Below are positions 5,683 to 8,107 of a stretch of 8,107 nucleotides of DNA, one piece after another. The position numbers and the translations under genes were made by a program. The stretch comes from Acetobacteraceae bacterium (GTDB lineage: Bacteria; Pseudomonadota; Alphaproteobacteria; Acetobacterales; Acetobacteraceae): NCBI GenBank assembly GCA_027323595.1, contig DAHWBL010000373.1, positions 1-8,107 of the forward strand, given 5' to 3'. Every line of letters begins with the position of its first letter. Position 1 is the first letter of the stretch. The notes under the pieces were generated by a model. The model saw nothing but the letters and a program-made list of their open reading frames with translations, made no database searches and was not told where the DNA came from.

Positions 5683-6591
5683 TCAAACGCCGGCGGCGGC
5701 GGCAACCTCCGCCGCGAAATCCCCGGCTTCCTTCTCGATGCCCTCGCCGAGATGAAAGCGCGCGAACCCGGCCAGCGTGGCGCCGGCCTTCTTCACCACC
5801 GCGCGCACCCGGCTCTCGCCGTCATGCACCCAGACCTGCTCCAGCAGCACCACTTCCTCATAATATTTGCGGATGCGTCCCTCGACCATCTTCTCGATGA
5901 TGGCTTCGGGCTTTCCAGACGCACGCGCCTGCTCGCTCAGCACCGCGCGCTCACGCTCGAGCGCCGCGGGGTCCACCGCATCGACATCCAGCGCATCCGG
6001 CCGTGCCGCGGCCACATGCATGCCGATCTGCCGCCCCAGCGCCTCAAGCGCGGCGATCTCGCCAGGTGCCTCGATGGCAACCAGCACGCCGATCTTGCCC
6101 AGGCCCGGCCGCACCGCGGAATGCACATAGGTCGCCACCGCGCCCTCGCTCACCCGCAGCACCCGCGCGCGGCGGATCGTCATGTTCTCGCCGATCGTCG
6201 CGATCAGGTGAGTCAGCTCCTCGGCCACGCTGCGCCCCGCGCCCGGATAGGAAGCCGCCTTCAGCGCCTCCACATCCTCGCCAACATCGAGCGCGAGCCT
6301 CGCGACAGTCGCGACGAACCCCTGGAACTGCTCGTTGCGGCCAACGAAATCGGTCTCGGCATTCACCTCGACCATCGCCGCGCACAACGGCGCGGACGCC
6401 ACGCCGACCAGCCCCTCGGCCGCCACCCGGCCGGACTTCTTCGCCGCCGCCGACAGGCCCTTCTTGCGCAGCCAGTCGACCGCCTCATCCAGCACGCCAC
6501 CGGTCTCGGTCAGCGCGCGCTTGCAATCCATCATCCCCGCGCCAGTCGCCTCGCGCAGTTGCTTCACCAATGCAGCGGTGATCTCTGCCAT
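5683..6591 (-). CDS. tsf: Translation elongation factor Ts
   Basis: EF-Ts is the cytosolic nucleotide-exchange factor that regenerates EF-Tu-GTP during translation. The 302-residue protein begins MAEITAALVKQLREATGAGM with the N-terminal UBA-like domain signature (LREATGAGMMDCKRAL, 12-27). It carries the EF-Tu-contacting TDFV motif (80-83, in NAETDFVGRN) and the conserved IGENMTIRR (133-141). Length is normal for alphaproteobacteria. The ATG at 6591 has GGAGCAGGATC directly upstream. A longer in-frame extension to 6771 is rejected because it overlaps rpsB and lacks family similarity. The gene starts 19 bp after rpsB, the usual order, and is followed by a terminator. Confidence 0.97.
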   Translation of the reverse strand: MAEITAALVKQLREATGAGMMDCKRALTETGGVLDEAVDWLRKKGLSAAAKKSGRVAAEGLVGVASAPLCAAMVEVNAETDFVGRNEQFQGFVATVARLALDVGEDVEALKAASYPGAGRSVAEELTHLIATIGENMTIRRARVLRVSEGAVATYVHSAVRPGLGKIGVLVAIEAPGEIAALEALGRQIGMHVAAARPDALDVDAVDPAALERERAVLSEQARASGKPEAIIEKMVEGRIRKYYEEVVLLEQVWVHDGESRVRAVVKKAGATLAGFARFHLGEGIEKEAGDFAAEVAAAAGV

Positions 6592-6610
6592 GATCCTGCT
6601 CCGAATGTCG

Positions 6611-7381
6611 TCAGTGGGTCGCGTCAGCCGCCGCCGGCGCGAGCTCGGGGGCAACTTCCTCCCGCGCGCCGATATCAACGCCCGACGACGCCATCTCCGC
6701 GCTGATGCCGTCCAGCACCGCCCCGGCAACCAGGTCGCAATACATCGTGATCGCGCGCAGCGCGTCATCATTGCCCGGAATCGGATAGGTCACGCCGGTC
6801 GGATCGGAATTGCTGTCGAGCACGGCAACCACCGGAATGCCGAGCTTGTTGGCTTCCTCGACCGCCAGCTTTTCCTTGTTGGTGTCGATGATGAACAGAA
6901 TGTCCGGCAGCCCGCCCATCTCCTTGATGCCACCCAGCGCGCGCTCCAGCTTCTCGCGGTCGCGGGTGATGTCCAGCACCTCTTTCTTGGTCAGGCCCTG
7001 GGTGTCGCCGGCCAGCATGTCGTCGATCTGGCGCAGCCGCTTGATGCTGCCGGTGATGGTCTTCCAGTTGGTCAGCATGCCGCCGAGCCAACGATGATTG
7101 ACGTAATACTGCCCGCAGCGCCGCGCCGATTCCGCAACACTTTCCGCCGCCGCGCGCTTGGTGCCAACGAACAGCACCCGCCCGCCGGCCGCCGTCACAT
7201 CACGCACCGCCTTCAGCGCGCGATCCAGCATCGGCACCGTCTGCTGCAGATCGATGATGTGAACCTGATTGCGCACGCCAAACAGGAACGGCGCCATGCG
7301 CGGGTTCCAACGACGTGTGTGATGGCCAAAATGAACCCCAGCCTCGAGAAGCTGGCGCAACGTGAACTCCGGCATCGCCAT
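6611..7381 (-). CDS. rpsB: 30S ribosomal protein S2
   Basis: S2 is a structural protein of the small ribosomal subunit, which binds S1 and the 16S rRNA head region. The 256-residue protein shows LLEAGVHFGHHTRRWNPRM (11-29), FGVRNQVHIIDLQQT (34-48), GGRVLFVGTKR (66-76), YYVNHRWLGGMLTNW (92-106) and GIPVVAVLDSNSDP, all hallmark S2 segments. The C-terminus ends in an Ala/Pro/Glu-rich tail. I chose the ATG at 7381 (MAMPEF) because AGGAAAGGG (7397-7389) lies 7 nt upstream; the ATG at 7375 is the alternative. Upstream in-frame codons to 7474 look like leader, not protein. It is the first gene of the rpsB-tsf operon. In many bacteria S2 represses its own leader, but no such structure was recognised with confidence. 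Confidence 0.97.
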   Translation of the reverse strand: MAMPEFTLRQLLEAGVHFGHHTRRWNPRMAPFLFGVRNQVHIIDLQQTVPMLDRALKAVRDVTAAGGRVLFVGTKRAAAESVAESARRCGQYYVNHRWLGGMLTNWKTITGSIKRLRQIDDMLAGDTQGLTKKEVLDITRDREKLERALGGIKEMGGLPDILFIIDTNKEKLAVEEANKLGIPVVAVLDSNSDPTGVTYPIPGNDDALRAITMYCDLVAGAVLDGISAEMASSGVDIGAREEVAPELAPAAADATH

Positions 7382-7489
7382 GAGCGTACCCTTTCCTAAA
7401 GCCCGGTTGATCCTCCGCGGGGAAAGCCTCTCGGCACCGGACCCGGCCGCCTTTCGGACAAACCAGGAAAGCACCCCGCGTGTGAATTA
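7382..7489 (-). promoter_or_regulatory. rpsB leader and probable promoter zone
   Basis: About 108 bp between the rpsB start and the first repeat hairpin. It contains a strong ribosome-binding sequence (AGGAAAGGG, 7397-7389) and GC-rich self-complementary stretches such as ccggacccgg, compatible with a structured 5' UTR. I could not identify a clear -35/-10 pair or a named ribosomal-protein leader motif. Because the hairpin cluster starts at 7490, the promoter is either squeezed into this interval or interrupted by the cluster. Confidence 0.45.
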
Positions 7490-7509
7490 CCCGCAAAACA
7501 GCTTGCGGG
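7490..7509. repeat. Hairpin 1 of the rpsB-upstream cluster
   Basis: cccgcaa (7490-7496) pairs perfectly with ttgcggg (7503-7509) around the 6-nt loop aacagc. It is the hairpin closest to rpsB, and neither side carries a T-run typical of a terminator. Confidence 0.6.
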
Positions 7510-7522
7510 CCGGCGGGGTATG

Positions 7523-7590
7523 GCGGCTTGCGGCTGAAAAAGCAAGCCGCAGGGCTCTGCCCTGCACCCGCTGGGGCCGGCAGGCCCCAG
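7523..7590. repeat. Triple-hairpin intergenic repeat element
   Basis: Three perfect stems stand almost end to end: gcggcttgc/gcaagccgc (7523-7531 with 7542-7550, loop containing AAAAA), gcagggc/gccctgc (7549-7555 with 7559-7565, loop tct) and ctggggcc/ggccccag (7571-7578 with 7583-7590, loop ggca). The first two share two bases. The module 'agggctctgccctgcacccgc' followed by a GGCCCC palindrome is familiar to me from intergenic regions of acetic-acid and related alphaproteobacteria, but that is memory, not a search. It is probably a dispersed non-coding repeat with no gene of its own. Confidence 0.6.
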
Positions 7591-7630
7591 ACCCGCCCGA
7601 ATTTTTTCGCTGCACGGCGACTTCCCGTAG

Positions 7631-7647
7631 GGCGGGTGCAACCCGCC
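7631..7647. repeat. Short REP-like hairpin ggcgggt-gca-acccgcc
   Basis: A perfect 7-bp stem with a 3-nt loop (7631-7637 with 7641-7647). It is preceded by cccgta, a form reminiscent of bacterial REP hairpins. It lies between the triple-hairpin element and the insertion-sequence remnant. Confidence 0.55.
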
Positions 7648-7743
7648 GATCCAGGCGTCCCAACCACTTACGATATCGGCTTCGAGGCAAGCGTTTCTTC
7701 GATCGGAGGTCGAGGATGTAACGCCAGATGCTCAACCACGCAC
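7648..7743. other. Spacer without recognisable content
   Basis: These 96 bp lie between the REP-like hairpin and the insertion-sequence end. A minus-strand reading gives a short basic peptide (WRYILDLRSKKRLPRSRYRK) that I do not recognise. It runs straight through the hairpins, has no ribosome-binding site, and is not called as a gene. No tRNA arms or promoter are visible. Confidence 0.4.
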
Positions 7744-7768
7744 TGAACCGCCCCGGGTTTACCGGAGA
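7744..7768. mobile_element. Left terminal sequence of an IS3-family element (remnant)
   Basis: The bases starting tgaaccgccccgggttta at 7744 resemble the terminal inverted repeat of IS3-family elements, which begin with TGA. They stand 51 bp before an orfA-like start codon, the expected spacing. No matching right-hand inverted repeat occurs in the remaining 340 bp, so the element is truncated or decayed on its right. No target duplication can be assigned. Confidence 0.55.
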
Positions 7769-7794
7769 CTCCCACTCCCAAAGAGGATGGAGGC

Positions 7795-7990
7795 ATGACG
7801 AGCCAGACGACGAACAAATTTTCTCCCACGGTCCGCGAACACGCGGTTCGTGGCACGGACCGGGAACACGGCGACATCATCCGGGCAGTTGGCGAGGGCC
7901 GCAATTGGCGGGAAGCGGACGTTCCGCTTGGCACAGAATTCAGGGGTGATGGCCCCCGCGCCGCCAAGGCTTCAGGAATACGCCAAATAC
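7795..7990 (+). pseudogene. Degraded IS3-family transposase orfA fragment
   Basis: The ATG at 7795 follows an AGAGGATGGAGGC ribosome-binding sequence and opens MTSQTTNKFSPTVREHAVR. This strongly resembles the start of IS3 OrfA helix-turn-helix proteins (typically KFSPEVRERAVRMVLxHExEH). The same frame continues as DREHG (residues 22-26). Family-like sequence then moves to the +1 frame as AIGGK at 7901-7915 and continues RTFRLAQNSG, matching the usual 'IAxKIGCxxxTL' helix by position. So the gene is frameshifted and has lost several codons after AVR. Similarity fades near 7950-7990, and no orfB (DDE domain) is present. The uninterrupted frame to 8022 is therefore unlikely to make a functional protein. 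The alignment is from memory of the family, not a search. Confidence 0.55.
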
Positions 7991-8098
7991 CGCCATTTCC
8001 TCTGATTTTGGCAATTTTTTAAATCCAAAAAAGCCGCTAAATGGCATGTTTTGCCGCTTTACAGGCTCCATTTTCCGCCACATTCTTTTCGTTAACGC
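7991..8098. other. Locally AT-rich intergenic segment
   Basis: Base composition drops sharply, with runs such as attttttaaatccaaaaaa (8014-8032), unlike the rest of the GC-rich window. It contains gccattt/aaatggc (7992-7998 with 8039-8045) and a weak ttttttaaatccaaaaaa hairpin (8015-8032). It probably holds the promoter of the gene that starts beyond the right edge, but no convincing -35/-10 pair was found. Confidence 0.45.
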
Positions 8099-8107
8099 AG
8101 AGGAGAC
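8099..8107 (+). promoter_or_regulatory. Ribosome-binding site for a gene starting just outside the window
   Basis: The window ends with AGAGGAGAC, a near-ideal Shine-Dalgarno. No start codon follows inside the window, so a plus-strand gene is expected to begin within about 5-10 bases of the right edge. Confidence 0.55.

Noticed and set aside
5527..7399. Long plus-strand open frames opposite tsf and rpsB
   Set aside because: They mirror EF-Ts and S2, which are certain on the other strand. The low-complexity Arg/His/Pro composition is typical of antisense frames.
7382..7474. N-terminal extension of S2
   Set aside because: Residues before MAMPEF do not resemble S2, and a strong Shine-Dalgarno sits 7 nt before the ATG at 7381.
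7631..7700. tRNA-like sequence
   Set aside because: The stem ggcgggt/acccgcc has only a 3-nt loop. No T-arm GTTCGAATC, anticodon arm or acceptor stem can be built.
7487..7735. Small basic minus-strand protein upstream of rpsB
   Set aside because: Most of it is a translation of the palindromic hairpins. No ribosome-binding site or known family supports it.
7795..8022. Intact 75-residue plus-strand protein
   Set aside because: Only its first 26 or so residues resemble IS3 OrfA. The rest is out of frame with the family, so it is listed as a pseudogene.
1..8107. CRISPR array, toxin-antitoxin pair, defence island or prophage
   Set aside because: There are no regularly spaced repeats, no small paired genes with such motifs and no phage genes. 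The intact genes are housekeeping or transport functions.

Overview
The window is GC-rich, densely packed bacterial chromosome from an alphaproteobacterium. Acetobacteraceae (an Acidiphilium- or Acidocella-like acidophile) is my best guess. This rests on codon use, the style of the intergenic palindromes, and the flavour of the LpxB, EF-Ts and desaturase proteins. It is an inference, not a proven placement.

Layout, left to right. (1) 1-1802, plus strand: the C-terminal part of a CobW/G3E-family metal-handling GTPase with a His/Asp-rich loop, followed one base later by lpxB (lipid-A-disaccharide synthase). (2) 1762-1877: two adjacent palindromic elements that share TAGAGC/GCTCTA outer ends. 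The first supplies the last 12 codons and the stop of lpxB. The second fills the gap to the convergent operon. (3) 4473-1884, minus strand: a complete three-gene ABC importer operon of the SsuABC/TauABC/NMT1 type (binding protein, ATPase, permease), with 2 bp between the first two genes and a 4-bp ATGA overlap between the last two. (4) 4474-4693: a divergent control region with a perfect 15-bp tandem repeat and several small hairpins. (5) 4694-5620, plus strand: a membrane fatty-acid desaturase with three histidine boxes. It apparently starts at a CTG codon behind a strong Shine-Dalgarno sequence. (6) 7381-5683, minus strand: rpsB-tsf (ribosomal protein S2 and elongation factor Ts), closed by a good intrinsic terminator at 5631-5661. 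(7) 7382-8107: about 0.7 kb without an intact gene. It holds the rpsB leader, a run of five hairpins (7490-7647), the left end and broken orfA of an IS3-family element (7744 to about 7990), a locally AT-rich stretch, and a ribosome-binding site at the very right edge for a gene starting outside the window.

The genes do not form one pathway. They are housekeeping functions (translation, lipid A, membrane fluidity, metal handling) plus one nutrient importer whose substrate cannot be read from the sequence. I found no convincing new multi-gene system, CRISPR array, toxin-antitoxin pair or prophage. The most notable points are the palindrome that has become the end of lpxB, the probable CTG start of the desaturase, and the repeat-rich scar upstream of rpsB.
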